Assembly (NCBI GenBank): GCA_014879875.1
Contig: JACSRF010000305.1
Coordinates: 1-52,599, forward strand
DNA from: Anaerolinea sp.
GTDB taxonomy: Bacteria > Chloroflexota > Anaerolineae > Promineifilales > Promineifilaceae
Direction: 5' to 3'
DNA length: 52,599 nt
The notes under the pieces were generated by a model. The model saw only the letters and a program-made list of their open reading frames with translations, was not told the DNA's origin and ran no database searches. The translations under genes and the position numbers were made by a program. Of this stretch, positions 24,963 to 33,801 are shown piece after piece (within the stretch, counting starts at the first letter, position 1; each line of letters opens with the position of its first letter).

Positions 24963-26141
24963 TTAAGTCAGCGGAGGTGACTGAAATTCGTCACACGCGC
25001 CTTCTAGCAGTAGTTGCGTGATGCGTGCGCTCGCCTGGCCATCCCCATATGGGTTAACAGCGCGTGACATTTGTTGATAAACGGCCGTATCATCCAATAA
25101 CAGCATCGTTTCCTGCACAATCCGCTGCGGGTCTGTGCCTACTACCCTGGCCGCACCGGCGGCGACCGCTTCCGGCCGTTCCGTTGTCTCGCGCAGCACC
25201 AACACCGGCGCCCCCAGGCTAGGCGCTTCCTCTTGAATACCGCCAGAATCGGTCAGCACCAGTTTACTGCGCTTCATCAGATGAACCAACGTCAGGTAAT
25301 CCACCGGTGGCGTCAGTGTCACATTCACCAACCCTTGCAATAATTCATGCACCGGGTTCCAGATGTTAGGGTTACGGTGTACGGGGTAGACAAACTGCAA
25401 CTCGGGTCTGGTTTGCGCCAGGTGGCGTATGGCCTGGCAAATGTGACGAATGGGCTGGCCGTGATTTTCGCGGCGGTGGGCGGTCACGGTGATAAGGGTA
25501 CGGTCGGTTGAAGGATTGTTTTGAAAGAAGAGGGACAACCCTTGTGCCTCTGCCCATTCATAGAGAGAGGGTGGTATTGGGCGCGCGGCCGTTTCCAGCA
25601 GCGCATCAATCACACTATTGCCGGTGACAAAAATTTTCGCGTCGGCAATCCCTTCCCGCCGCAAATTATCCCGTGAAGCGGCCGTGGGCGCAAAGCAAAG
25701 ATCACTCACATGATCCGCCACCACCCGATTCATCTCTTCCGGGAAAGGATTCTGGCGATCATAAGTACGCAGGCCTGCCTCTACATGCCCCACCCGCACC
25801 TGCTGATAATGAGCGGCAATGGCGGCAGCCATCACGGTAGTCGTATCCCCCTGCACCAGCATCCAATCTGGTTTTAGCTCCGCCAGCAGCGGCTCCAGGG
25901 TAGACATGACTCGCGCCGCAACCTGTGTTGGCGTCTGGTTATGCGCCATCAGGTTCAGGTCATAGTCAGGCTGAATGTCGAAAAGCGTAAGAACCTGGTC
26001 TAGCATCTCCCGATGTTGGGCAGTAACACAGACATATGATTGCACACGCTCTGGCTGCTGCGCCAGCTTTTTCACAATAGGGGCCATTTTAATCGCTTCT
26101 GGCCGCGTGCCGAAGACGGATAGAATTTTTAACCGGTTCAT
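24963..26141 (-). CDS. wecB: UDP-N-acetylglucosamine 2-epimerase, non-hydrolysing
   Basis: A 392-residue GT-B-fold epimerase interconverting UDP-GlcNAc and UDP-ManNAc in the cytoplasm. Diagnostic segments are SVFGTRPEAIKMAPIVKKL at the N-terminus, VEAGLRTYDRQNPFPEEMNR, VTAHRRENHGQP and LTDSGGIQEEAPSLGAPVLVLR. Length is normal for WecB/MnaA. GGAG lies about 9 nt before the ATG. No UDP-ManNAc dehydrogenase (WecC) is seen in the window, so the glycan probably contains ManNAc itself, or WecC lies elsewhere. It is one of only two nucleotide-sugar enzymes in the whole cluster. Confidence 0.95.
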   Translation of the reverse strand: MNRLKILSVFGTRPEAIKMAPIVKKLAQQPERVQSYVCVTAQHREMLDQVLTLFDIQPDYDLNLMAHNQTPTQVAARVMSTLEPLLAELKPDWMLVQGDTTTVMAAAIAAHYQQVRVGHVEAGLRTYDRQNPFPEEMNRVVADHVSDLCFAPTAASRDNLRREGIADAKIFVTGNSVIDALLETAARPIPPSLYEWAEAQGLSLFFQNNPSTDRTLITVTAHRRENHGQPIRHICQAIRHLAQTRPELQFVYPVHRNPNIWNPVHELLQGLVNVTLTPPVDYLTLVHLMKRSKLVLTDSGGIQEEAPSLGAPVLVLRETTERPEAVAAGAARVVGTDPQRIVQETMLLLDDTAVYQQMSRAVNPYGDGQASARITQLLLEGACDEFQSPPLT

Positions 26142-26215
26142 GAATTTTTCTCCGTGAAAAGGAACGATAGCGAGATCAAGAAGCGCTTTCCTGCTCTCAA
26201 TCTAGCTCTCACTCC

Positions 26216-27325
26216 TTATTGTAAGGTTTGCCGGTAAGCGCCCAGAGTAGCGACAGCGGCCTGCTCCCAGGTATACTGCTGTAACACCCGCTGCCGCAGC
26301 AGTGGAGAGGGCGGCGCTTCCAGGGCGGCGGCTACTGCGCGACGAATAGACGCGGGATCACCGGGGTGACAGTACCAGGCCAGATCGCCAAAATAATCGG
26401 CGGTGGAGCCTATGGCGGTGGTAACAATTTTACACCCGGCAGCGGCGGCCTCCAGACTAACCAACCCAGGCGTTTCGCGCCAACTGGGCAAAACGTGTAC
26501 GGCCGCTAACGCATAAATAGCGGGTAACTCTTCATACGCCACACGGTCTAGAAAGAGAACATTGCCGCGTTCTGCGCCACGCACCTGGCAGGCAGTGTAA
26601 TAATCCATGCGTTCGGTAAGCGGTTTGCCAATGAAGACCAGGGGAATCGGCAGGTCATCGAGCGCCTCGATGAGACCCAATTGGTTTTTCGTTGGGTTAA
26701 CGCTGCCCACTTGCAGCACAAAGTCGCGCACACCATACTTTTCATAAAAGGCGGCGCTGGGGGTGGGGAGTTCCCGGTACAGCGTAGGCTCAATGCCATT
26801 CGGCACAACCGTGACGCGCTGCATGAAGGTTTTACCCAGCATAAAAGCCTCTTGCAGCAGATCGGCCTCCGCCTGCGAGTTCGGCAAAACACGATCGGCC
26901 TGCTGCAACAGGCGGCGCTGGTAACGCCACCGACGAAACAACGGTTCTTTCAACCGCTGCCATTGGATGTATAACGTTTGCATGCGCACTTTACCCAGCC
27001 TGCGCGCCAGGGCGCTCCAACGAGGATGGGTGTTTACGGCCGTATCCGCCCAATGCTCCAGCATATCCCAGTAAATAGAAGAGAGCAGGATCGGCTTACC
27101 TAACGGTCGCAGCGCCGCAAACACCCGCGCCGTAGACTCCGGCGTCTGCATGTTAAACAGGTGCGCCAGATCAAACGGGGGCAGCTTGTCTAACTCAGCA
27201 AGGGAACGCACAAACCCTTCAACCCCCAACGCCTCTAAGGCGCTTTGAGTTTTCTGCATTTGCACATTATCACCACCAGGGTGCTGCTCAGCATCTTCGC
27301 GGGTGTTGACAAAAAGAACACGCAT
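26216..27325 (-). CDS. GT4 family glycosyltransferase
   Basis: A GT-B enzyme of about 369 residues. MRVLFVNTREDAEQHPGGDN is the N-terminal loop with the GGD-type glycine motif. The donor half includes DFVLQVGSVNPTKNQLGLIEAL, VLFLDRVAYEELPAIYALAAV and RETPGLVSLEAAAAGCKIVTT, the E(x7)E donor-binding segment. The track's start (27442) would overlap the preceding gene by 100 bp; the ATG at 27325 leaves a 17-bp gap and begins at the conserved first strand, so I prefer it. The sugar is unknown. It is followed by wecB after 74 bp. Confidence 0.87.
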   Translation of the reverse strand: MRVLFVNTREDAEQHPGGDNVQMQKTQSALEALGVEGFVRSLAELDKLPPFDLAHLFNMQTPESTARVFAALRPLGKPILLSSIYWDMLEHWADTAVNTHPRWSALARRLGKVRMQTLYIQWQRLKEPLFRRWRYQRRLLQQADRVLPNSQAEADLLQEAFMLGKTFMQRVTVVPNGIEPTLYRELPTPSAAFYEKYGVRDFVLQVGSVNPTKNQLGLIEALDDLPIPLVFIGKPLTERMDYYTACQVRGAERGNVLFLDRVAYEELPAIYALAAVHVLPSWRETPGLVSLEAAAAGCKIVTTAIGSTADYFGDLAWYCHPGDPASIRRAVAAALEAPPSPLLRQRVLQQYTWEQAAVATLGAYRQTLQ

Positions 27326-27342
27326 AATGAGTTGCCGCAGGG

Positions 27343-28584
27343 TCAACGACCAGTCACGCCTATCGTCGTGCTGCCAGGTGCGGATGTCTCGGCCACGCTT
27401 TGCGCCAGAAGCAGGCTGTCGGCAAAAAACTTGGCCGCCCAATTGAGATAGCGATATGGCTCATACCCGCCATAAATGGGCGCAGAACCGGCTATGCCGC
27501 CGCGCACACCGATGTTCGCTGAATGGCGGTTCTGGTGGCGTTTGAGGGAGTGGTTGGCGTGATGAGCGGCCATGACATAAGCAGCGTCACCGGTTAATGT
27601 ATACAGCTTCAACCAGACAATGGACGCCTGGGCATTGCCGGTCAGGCAGCTCCAGGCCAGGTCAGAGCGCCAACCACGTCCGTAACGAGCGCGTAGGGAA
27701 CCGTCTCTGGTCTGTGTCTGCATAAGAGCATCGGCTGCGCGGCGCGCCGCATCCAGATAAACTGCTTCATCGAGCAGCAGGGCCGACTCTAGCAAGCCGC
27801 GAATGGTGTAGACAATGGTATGCGTCAGGGGGTCTTCGCCCAGAGTGAAGCCGGCGTTGGCAAACCAGCCATCGCCGTCTTGTTGGCTGAGCGTCCATTG
27901 CAGGTTGCGCACGGCCGTTTGCCGGTAACAGCCATCTGGCGCATGAACAGCCAGCCAAAGCAGCGACCAGGCGACGCGCACATTGTACGTATGCAGATGA
28001 CCGACTGGCCGGGGCGTATGGCGACGCCAGCAGCCATCCTCATCCTGGATGGCGCACAACCAGTCACCTGCGCGCCGCGCGGCGGTCAGGTAACGGCCGT
28101 CGCCACTCTCCTCAAAGAGGCGCAATAGCCCTTGCATAATTTGACCGGTATCAAAAACGATAGGGTCACGGGGCCAATCAGGCCAGAGGGGGCCAATGGG
28201 AAACGCGCCGCTGTCAAGCTGTAGAGTAAGCAGCCATTCGCCCATGCGTCGCGCGCGCTGCCGGTAACTGTCATCGTTAACGGCCGCCGCATAATCAAAA
28301 AAGGTGGGGATAATGTAGCCGGTCGTTTCAGGGTAAGCGGGCGACCAACTACCCATCCGTAAATCATAAAAAGCAGCCACGCCATCGTTACCGGTGGCGT
28401 CTTGGGCGGCGCACAGCCAGTCCATCGTCGCTTGCAGGTGGTCACGATCAGCCGCTGCCGGATAAGGCCAGCGTAGCATGTCATGCAAAACGGCCGTTAA
28501 CACAGTACGGTCGCCACGCGAACGCCAGGCCCACAAGCCATCGCGTATTCGCTCATCAATCACCTTGCGCAGAATTTGCTTCAT
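27343..28584 (-). CDS. Alpha/alpha-toroid (six-hairpin-like) protein
   Basis: A 413-residue soluble protein with repeated helical hairpins such as YLTAARRAGDWLCAIQDEDG, YLDAARRAADALMQTQTRDG and MGEWLLTLQLDSGAF, the pattern of (alpha/alpha)6 or prenyltransferase-like toroids. Such folds occur in glucuronyl C5-epimerases, polysaccharide lyases, unsaturated glycosidases and terpene cyclases. There is no DxDD or QW set that would make it a cyclase. There is no signal peptide, so it acts in the cytoplasm unless exported by another route. The position among glycosyltransferases suggests action on a sugar or lipid-linked intermediate. I cannot name the reaction. Confidence 0.6.
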   Translation of the reverse strand: MKQILRKVIDERIRDGLWAWRSRGDRTVLTAVLHDMLRWPYPAAADRDHLQATMDWLCAAQDATGNDGVAAFYDLRMGSWSPAYPETTGYIIPTFFDYAAAVNDDSYRQRARRMGEWLLTLQLDSGAFPIGPLWPDWPRDPIVFDTGQIMQGLLRLFEESGDGRYLTAARRAGDWLCAIQDEDGCWRRHTPRPVGHLHTYNVRVAWSLLWLAVHAPDGCYRQTAVRNLQWTLSQQDGDGWFANAGFTLGEDPLTHTIVYTIRGLLESALLLDEAVYLDAARRAADALMQTQTRDGSLRARYGRGWRSDLAWSCLTGNAQASIVWLKLYTLTGDAAYVMAAHHANHSLKRHQNRHSANIGVRGGIAGSAPIYGGYEPYRYLNWAAKFFADSLLLAQSVAETSAPGSTTIGVTGR

Positions 28585-28651
28585 CGTTGGTACTTTTAGT
28601 TGGCAGATTAGTTGTTGGGCCAGTTAATAGACCATCTGTCCCAACACAAAC

Positions 28652-28667
28652 CCTGGCTGCGGCCAGG
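28652..28667 (-). terminator. Small GC-rich hairpin after the flavoprotein gene
   Basis: CCTGGC-TGCG-GCCAGG forms a 6-bp GC-rich stem, 60 bp past the stop of the 519-aa flavoprotein gene. On the minus strand it is followed by GTTTGTGTT, a poor U-tract. At best a weak terminator. Confidence 0.3.
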
Positions 28668-28727
28668 CAAACACCAGGCCACAACCAGGTCCAATCAATT
28701 GGAAAAACATGATGAGGTCAAGATAGT

Positions 28728-30287
28728 TCAGGCAAACGTCATCTCCGGCGTGGTCTCCGTTTGTAGCTGTTCACAGAACCAGGCCTGGGTTGGCTCAATG
28801 TATTCTGGTTTGTGCCATTCGCTTTCCAGGTCATCGTTGATATGATGTTCGGCGATCAACCGACCATGCGCGTAACGGCGAATAACAGGATGCAGGTAGG
28901 CGGCTTCATTGGCGGCTTCGGGGTCTGGGTCGCGTTCCACGCTGAAGGGGTCGCCAGCAAAATGGCCGTATTCCAGGCTGAGGGTGTAGTAGTGAGGATG
29001 GTCAATGAAGTAGCCACGCCGCACATGGTCCTGGCGCACGTCGGGGTAGTACACGGCCGTTTCCGCATCTTCCACCGCCAACACATCACACAAAAAGCCA
29101 GGCTGCAAGAAGATAGCAGGGGCGTTGTTCGCGCGGTCAATCAACTTGTTTGTAATGGCCTCAGCCGTCGCCGGTAATTCTTCACTCGACCACTCGCCAC
29201 CATGGTACTTGATCTCAAAAATATTGGCTAACGCCTGCACATTATGGCGGAAACCATGAATAAAGCCCGACATGGTGCGCTTAAAGTCGCACGCCTGCAT
29301 CAGCGTTCCGGCAAAGAACATATCCGGCACATTTAACGATTCCCATTCCGTTGTCTGCGCCGGCAATTTGTCCATGTACATCAGTTCCGGTTTGCAGCTT
29401 TCGTCAAAGATGGAAGCGTCCATGCGGAAGCCGGTGCAGAAGATTACCTTGTCATATTCCACTGTAACCGTTTGCCCTTTGGCGTGGGCATAGGTGAGGT
29501 TGACCTGATACGTGTCGTTTTCTTTGGTGACCCAGTTAATGTCCGCATCAATGACCGTGTTTTGCGATTTTAGCTGGTAGGTATCGAGGAAGTTATTGTT
29601 GACAGCGCGCAAGTTGCCCACGTAGTGGGTAGCCCACGCGAATTTCACCGATTCCGGGCTGCACATGTGAATGGCAGCGGCCGTTTCAGTCAGGTTATCG
29701 GCCGTTTCAAAGGCGGAGTTACCTTTGCCCACAATCATCACGCGCTTATTGATGTAATCTTCGGGGTTGATAGAGTGGTTGATATAGGTGTCACACAGCT
29801 CAATGCCGGGGATATCAGGCAGGTATGGTTTAGCCAGACCCGTTGCTATGACCAATCGTTTACCCGTGTAGGTATGGCCCTGGCTGTCGGTAACAACAAA
29901 CAGCCCGTCTTGCTTGCCCACCTGCGCCACTTTGGTGCTGTAGCGCACGTTGAGTTGGTAGTGGGCGGCGAAATCATTGAGATAACGCACCAGATCATCG
30001 GGATGCGGGAAATATTTTTTGCTGTAATGCTTGAACGTCAGACGGTCATCATCGGCAAGCAGGGAGTTCCAATCCCAACGCAGATTGGTGACGGGATCAT
30101 CTTTGCCGGTATACACCTTATTGATCGAAATGAGCATACGATGGCGGGGCATTTTGGCGAAAAAAGCGCCTGCCTGGTTGGCTCGTTCGAGAATAAGATA
30201 GTCACGGCCGTTTTTTGCTAAAAAGTAACCCAATTGTAAACCTGCCGGGCCGGCGCCAATGATCAAATAATCGGTGTGCATCTCCAT
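28728..30287 (-). CDS. FAD/NAD(P)-dependent oxidoreductase resembling FOXRED2/ERFAD
   Basis: A 519-residue two-dinucleotide-domain flavoprotein. GAGPAG (11-16) binds FAD, VIATGLAKP (146-154) is the ATG motif of flavin monooxygenase-like enzymes and IVGKGNSAFETADN (about 185-198) is the NAD(P)H-binding Rossmann. The phrases PRHRMLISINKVYTG, NLRWDWNSLL and WATHYVGNLRAVNNNFLDTY closely recall, from memory, animal FOXRED2 (ERFAD), an ER oxidoreductase. There is no signal peptide, no WxWxIP flavin-halogenase motif and no clear FMO fingerprint. AAGGAG lies 11 nt before the ATG, supporting this start. It could hydroxylate or oxidise a small molecule or a sugar in this pathway; the reaction is unknown. 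Confidence 0.75.
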   Translation of the reverse strand: MEMHTDYLIIGAGPAGLQLGYFLAKNGRDYLILERANQAGAFFAKMPRHRMLISINKVYTGKDDPVTNLRWDWNSLLADDDRLTFKHYSKKYFPHPDDLVRYLNDFAAHYQLNVRYSTKVAQVGKQDGLFVVTDSQGHTYTGKRLVIATGLAKPYLPDIPGIELCDTYINHSINPEDYINKRVMIVGKGNSAFETADNLTETAAAIHMCSPESVKFAWATHYVGNLRAVNNNFLDTYQLKSQNTVIDADINWVTKENDTYQVNLTYAHAKGQTVTVEYDKVIFCTGFRMDASIFDESCKPELMYMDKLPAQTTEWESLNVPDMFFAGTLMQACDFKRTMSGFIHGFRHNVQALANIFEIKYHGGEWSSEELPATAEAITNKLIDRANNAPAIFLQPGFLCDVLAVEDAETAVYYPDVRQDHVRRGYFIDHPHYYTLSLEYGHFAGDPFSVERDPDPEAANEAAYLHPVIRRYAHGRLIAEHHINDDLESEWHKPEYIEPTQAWFCEQLQTETTPEMTFA

Positions 30288-30447
30288 GGGGTGTCTACTC
30301 CTTCAATAAAAGCAAGTCTCTATAATCTTTGAGGCTTTCACGCTGCATATTGTTCAGAACCACGTGTATTCTATTTTTCCCAACTTACGACAGGACTTAC
30401 ATCATTTGCACGGGTGATTGATCGATACAACTTCGTTCATAGAATGG

Positions 30448-31548
30448 TCACGCAAACAGGTCAGCAAAAGGGGAATCTGGCTGCCCGCCTGTTTGTTTCG
30501 CAGTGCGCCAGCGCAGCAGGTGGCGGCAAAGGGCAGGGTTAAGGCGGTAAAGCAGAATGACCAGCTGCGCCACACGATCAGTAGGGGCCAGAGCGCGCGC
30601 CTGGTGCAGCCATTGGGCAATATGGGGGGCATCAGCATACTCGATGAGAGATTTGCTGGCCATCAGTCGCAATAAACGCCCCTGTTCGTATGGCGGCAGT
30701 GCTTGAAATTGCGGCCACTGCAAAATAGCTTGCTGTTTTTCGATCTGTCCAGCGGTCAGGTTAATGAGCAGGTCGTAAAAAACGGCCGTCTGCACCTCCA
30801 CCGCCAGCTCGATAAAGCGGGGTATCTGGATGACATTTTCACGGCACTGTGCCAGGTAGCTCAAGCGGCGCTGCCGCGCTACCTGCACGGTAATGTTGGT
30901 CTGATGCACGCGGTAGAGGCAGGTCTGTTCCGGTAGATAGCCAAAGTTGGCCGCAGCGGCAAAGCGGGTGAAAAACTCCCAATCTGGGCCAATGACAATG
31001 CGCGTGTCATAACGCAAGCGGCGCTCGGCTAGCGGCGCGTGGCGCAGCAGCACGCAAATGGGCGGCCCAAACACATCCGAAGCGCGCGCCAATTCGGGGA
31101 AAATGTCGCCCTCGAACGGACCTCGCCGCCGCGCGGCCAATGATTTCAGGCGACGGCCGTCGGCCGTATAATGCCAGCCATCGGTATACACCCCATCCTT
31201 TTCCGGGTATGTCTGCAAATGAGCCACCGTTATCTGTAAGTGGTGTGGCAGCCAGGCATCATCGGCGTCCAAATAGGCTATAAATTCTCCCTGGCTGTTT
31301 TCCAGCGCCACATTGCGCGCCGACGCTTCGCCGCCATTTTCCTTGTTAATCAGGCGCACGCGGGCGTCGTCGGTGTAACGCGCAGTAATCTCGGCCGTCG
31401 CATCGCGCGAACCGTCATTCACCACCAACAATTCCCATTGCGGGTATGTTTGCGCCAGCACGCTCTCAATCGCTTCGGCAATGAACCGCTCCGCATTATA
31501 GGCGGGCATCATCACACTCACTAATCCTGGGGTCATCTGTTTATCCAT
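30448..31548 (-). CDS. GT2 family glycosyltransferase
   Basis: A GT-A enzyme of about 366 residues. PGLVSVMMPAYNAERFIAEA begins the fold, LLVVNDGSRDATAEI binds nucleotide and FIAYLDADDAWLPHHL carries the DxD motif; IGPDWEFFTRFAAAANF is the catalytic ED-like segment. The C-terminal 120 residues are helical and resemble the tails of the GT2 genes at 36612 and 40074, so the three are paralogs. The track starts at a TTG (31551) immediately before an ATG (31548), which I use; ATG 31536 is also possible. Downstream, 160 bp without a gene precede the flavoprotein. Confidence 0.87.
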   Translation of the reverse strand: MDKQMTPGLVSVMMPAYNAERFIAEAIESVLAQTYPQWELLVVNDGSRDATAEITARYTDDARVRLINKENGGEASARNVALENSQGEFIAYLDADDAWLPHHLQITVAHLQTYPEKDGVYTDGWHYTADGRRLKSLAARRRGPFEGDIFPELARASDVFGPPICVLLRHAPLAERRLRYDTRIVIGPDWEFFTRFAAAANFGYLPEQTCLYRVHQTNITVQVARQRRLSYLAQCRENVIQIPRFIELAVEVQTAVFYDLLINLTAGQIEKQQAILQWPQFQALPPYEQGRLLRLMASKSLIEYADAPHIAQWLHQARALAPTDRVAQLVILLYRLNPALCRHLLRWRTAKQTGGQPDSPFADLFA

Positions 31549-31555
31549 CAATGTC

Positions 31556-31587
31556 GAGATAGAGCCACAAAGAGAACGCTCTATCTC
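31556..31587. repeat. Simple-sequence hairpin in the spacer (GAGATAGAG)
   Basis: GAGATAGAG (31556-31564) and CTCTATCTC (31579-31587) form a 9-bp stem touching the stop codon of the GT4 gene. Further degenerate CTCTATACGCTATC words follow inside the gene end. Confidence 0.5.
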
Positions 31588-32810
31588 TATACGCTATCTC
31601 TACACGCTATCTTTTGCACAACCTCAGCGATGCGCGCGGCCGTATGCTCCCAGCCGTGCATCGTCTCCGCCTCCAGCCGCGCCTGCTGTCCCATGCGCCG
31701 CCGTAAGTCGGCGTCGTCGCTCAGGCGCAGCAGGGCATGGGAGAGGGCATCTTCGTCACAGGGGGGCACAATCAGGCCGGTCTGCTCGTGACGCAGCGTG
31801 GGCGGCATCCCATCTAGCCCAGAGGCAATGGTCGGTAAACCGGCCGCCTTATAGTCCAAAATTTTCAAGCCAGAGTATTCCGGCCAGCCACAGTATGGAG
31901 AAACACCGATGTCAGCCTGGGCGAGAATGGGGGCGTAGGCGGTGGGGTTGAGGTGACCGAGGAAGGAAACGGCCGTTTCCAGCCCCAACTCCCGCACCAT
32001 CTCCTGCGCCTGCGCCAGCCCATCGCCAGAACCAATCAGCAGCAGGCGCAGCGGTCGCCCGGCAGCAATGGCCCGCGCCAACACCGGCAGCAGCGCCGGC
32101 AGCCCGTGCCAGGCATAAAAGCCGCCTACGTAGGCCAGCGTCACCACCTCGCGCGGCGCGCCACCTTCCTGAAAATGGTAAAGCTGTGCCCGCGTCAGCA
32201 TGTTTACCAGTTCTGTGCCATTCTCTATCGTCGTCACACGCTGCGGATCGTACCCCCAGCGCGCAATGAAAAGGCGACGCCACCCCTCGCCGCTGGCAAT
32301 GACATGAGCGGCGCGGTGCATGGCGCGGCGCATCAGCCAGAGGGAGAGGTGTAACTGCAAGCCGGTGGGGGCAATGCCTTTGGCGGCCAAATCGGCTAAT
32401 GAGTCACCATTTTCTTCCAGGATGAGCGGGATGCCCAGGCGCTGCGCAGCATAGCCGCCGCCATAGCCAATCCAGCTTTTGCGCTCGTAAAACAGGTCAA
32501 AGCCTGTCAACACAGTCTGGCAGGCAGCGGCAAAGCGTTGGCTCTCAAAGTAGTTGACGTAGGGCAAGCGCAGCAGGGATTGAGCGCGGCGCGTGGCGCG
32601 CTCGAAGGGGGAACGGGGAGGTAAGGAAACGGCCGTGTACGTTTCCAAATCATCTGACTGCCAGATTTGCTCATTCAACCCATTCAACAGCCGCACCTGA
32701 TGCCCCTGGCGCTGTAACTCCAGGAAGACATGGCGCACGTGATTGGACGGGCCGGTAAACGGCCGTTGGCGCGTATCAATCCCCTGCTGCAACAAATAGC
32801 CGATTTTCAT
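31587..32810 (-). CDS. GT4 family glycosyltransferase
   Basis: A 407-residue GT-B enzyme. MKIGYLLQQGIDTRQRPFTG with GPSNHVRHVFLELQRQGH is the N-terminal acceptor half; TTIENGTELVNM begins the donor half; LLLIGSGDGLAQAQEMVREL, VSFLGHLNPTAYAPILAQAD and YSGLKILDYKAAGLPTIAS form the nucleotide-sugar site. The start codon overlaps the stop of the preceding GT4 gene by 4 nt (ATGA type), indicating translational coupling. The C-terminal codons extend into a CTATCTC simple-sequence stretch that also makes a hairpin. Sugar unknown. Confidence 0.88.
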   Translation of the reverse strand: MKIGYLLQQGIDTRQRPFTGPSNHVRHVFLELQRQGHQVRLLNGLNEQIWQSDDLETYTAVSLPPRSPFERATRRAQSLLRLPYVNYFESQRFAAACQTVLTGFDLFYERKSWIGYGGGYAAQRLGIPLILEENGDSLADLAAKGIAPTGLQLHLSLWLMRRAMHRAAHVIASGEGWRRLFIARWGYDPQRVTTIENGTELVNMLTRAQLYHFQEGGAPREVVTLAYVGGFYAWHGLPALLPVLARAIAAGRPLRLLLIGSGDGLAQAQEMVRELGLETAVSFLGHLNPTAYAPILAQADIGVSPYCGWPEYSGLKILDYKAAGLPTIASGLDGMPPTLRHEQTGLIVPPCDEDALSHALLRLSDDADLRRRMGQQARLEAETMHGWEHTAARIAEVVQKIACRDSV

Positions 32811-33793
32811 CGTCCTGCCGCCTCAATCACCTGGCGAACGGCCGTGCTGATGGCTGCCATGTTAAACTGGTTCTCCACCCGCTGCCGCAGCGCCGCTATC
32901 TTCGCCTGCTTCTCCGCCTCCGGCAAGGCCGCATAGTCCAGGATCAGCTCTCCCATCTGCCGTTCCGTGTAATAGAGGTGCGATTCCGGCAGCAGTTCAT
33001 CGGCGCCGTCCCACCAATGCGAAATGCAGTACGTCCCCGCCGCCATCGCCTCCATCGGGGACACTTGCAACCCTTCGGAATACCCATTGGCAATAAACAA
33101 GTCAAGTTTATGATACCAATTCTCTGGATCGGGCACATTACCGTAGAACGTCACCTTCTCCTGTAAATTCAGTTTCTCTACCAGGTGGTACAGGGCGATG
33201 GGGTATTCGTGGAACCCTTCTGCGCCACCACCGCCAATGTGCAGGTGAAAATCATCGCGCGTCTGGCACAATTCATAAAAACCTAGAATCGTCTCGTAAA
33301 CGCGCTTCCGTGGACGCAAATGGCACATCGTACCCAGGTCGCCGCGCCACGTTTTGGGCTGGAAAGTGAATTTTTCCACCGAGACCGCTTCCGGGATGAC
33401 CACGATTTTATGCGCCTGCTGGGGAAAGCGCGCCGTAAATTCCACGCGCTTCGCTTCACTGACCAAAATGATGGCGTCCACGTTGTCCCAGTTAATTTTG
33501 TCAACCCATTGGTACATCTCATACCGGTGCAGGCGGGTGACGATGGCGCACGTTTTGGGTAAATGAGTAGCAGCCGCCAACAGCCCACTGGCCCATTCAA
33601 AAAACACCACGTCGTTTTGCTGCAAAAAGACGCGCAAATCCCACGTGAAGAGCCACTCATTCAGCCGTTGGTTAAACATAGGCAGCCCCACCGCCCGTCG
33701 CTTAAACAGGCTAACCGTGTGATGCGCCTGCAACTCGGCATAAATTTCGTGCAGAAACGACCATGTTTCTTCGATAGCGATTCCGATTTTCAT
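32807..33793 (-). CDS. GT4 family glycosyltransferase
   Basis: A GT-B enzyme of about 328 residues. MKIGIAIEETWSFLHEIYAE starts the fold; VVFFEWASGLLAAATHL and IVTRLHRYEMYQW are acceptor-side segments. MCHLRPRKRVYETILGFYEL, VTFYGNVPDPENWYHKLDLFI and SEGLQVSPMEAMAAGTYCIS, with the ExxxxxxxE-like spacing, form the donor site. The track start (33847) overlaps the AsnB-like gene; the ATG at 33793 leaves an 8-bp gap and begins at the conserved strand, so I prefer it. It is coupled to the next GT4 by a 4-nt overlap. The N-terminal half is unusually short compared with other GT4 members here. Confidence 0.85.
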   Translation of the reverse strand: MKIGIAIEETWSFLHEIYAELQAHHTVSLFKRRAVGLPMFNQRLNEWLFTWDLRVFLQQNDVVFFEWASGLLAAATHLPKTCAIVTRLHRYEMYQWVDKINWDNVDAIILVSEAKRVEFTARFPQQAHKIVVIPEAVSVEKFTFQPKTWRGDLGTMCHLRPRKRVYETILGFYELCQTRDDFHLHIGGGGAEGFHEYPIALYHLVEKLNLQEKVTFYGNVPDPENWYHKLDLFIANGYSEGLQVSPMEAMAAGTYCISHWWDGADELLPESHLYYTERQMGELILDYAALPEAEKQAKIAALRQRVENQFNMAAISTAVRQVIEAAGR

Positions 33794-33801
33794 AGTGACG
33801 A

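Noticed and set aside
28728-30287. Flavin-dependent pyrrole halogenase
   Set aside because: A halogenase would fit a pyrrole pathway, but the WxWxIP motif is absent and the second Rossmann and ATG motif are those of FMO/FOXRED2-like enzymes.
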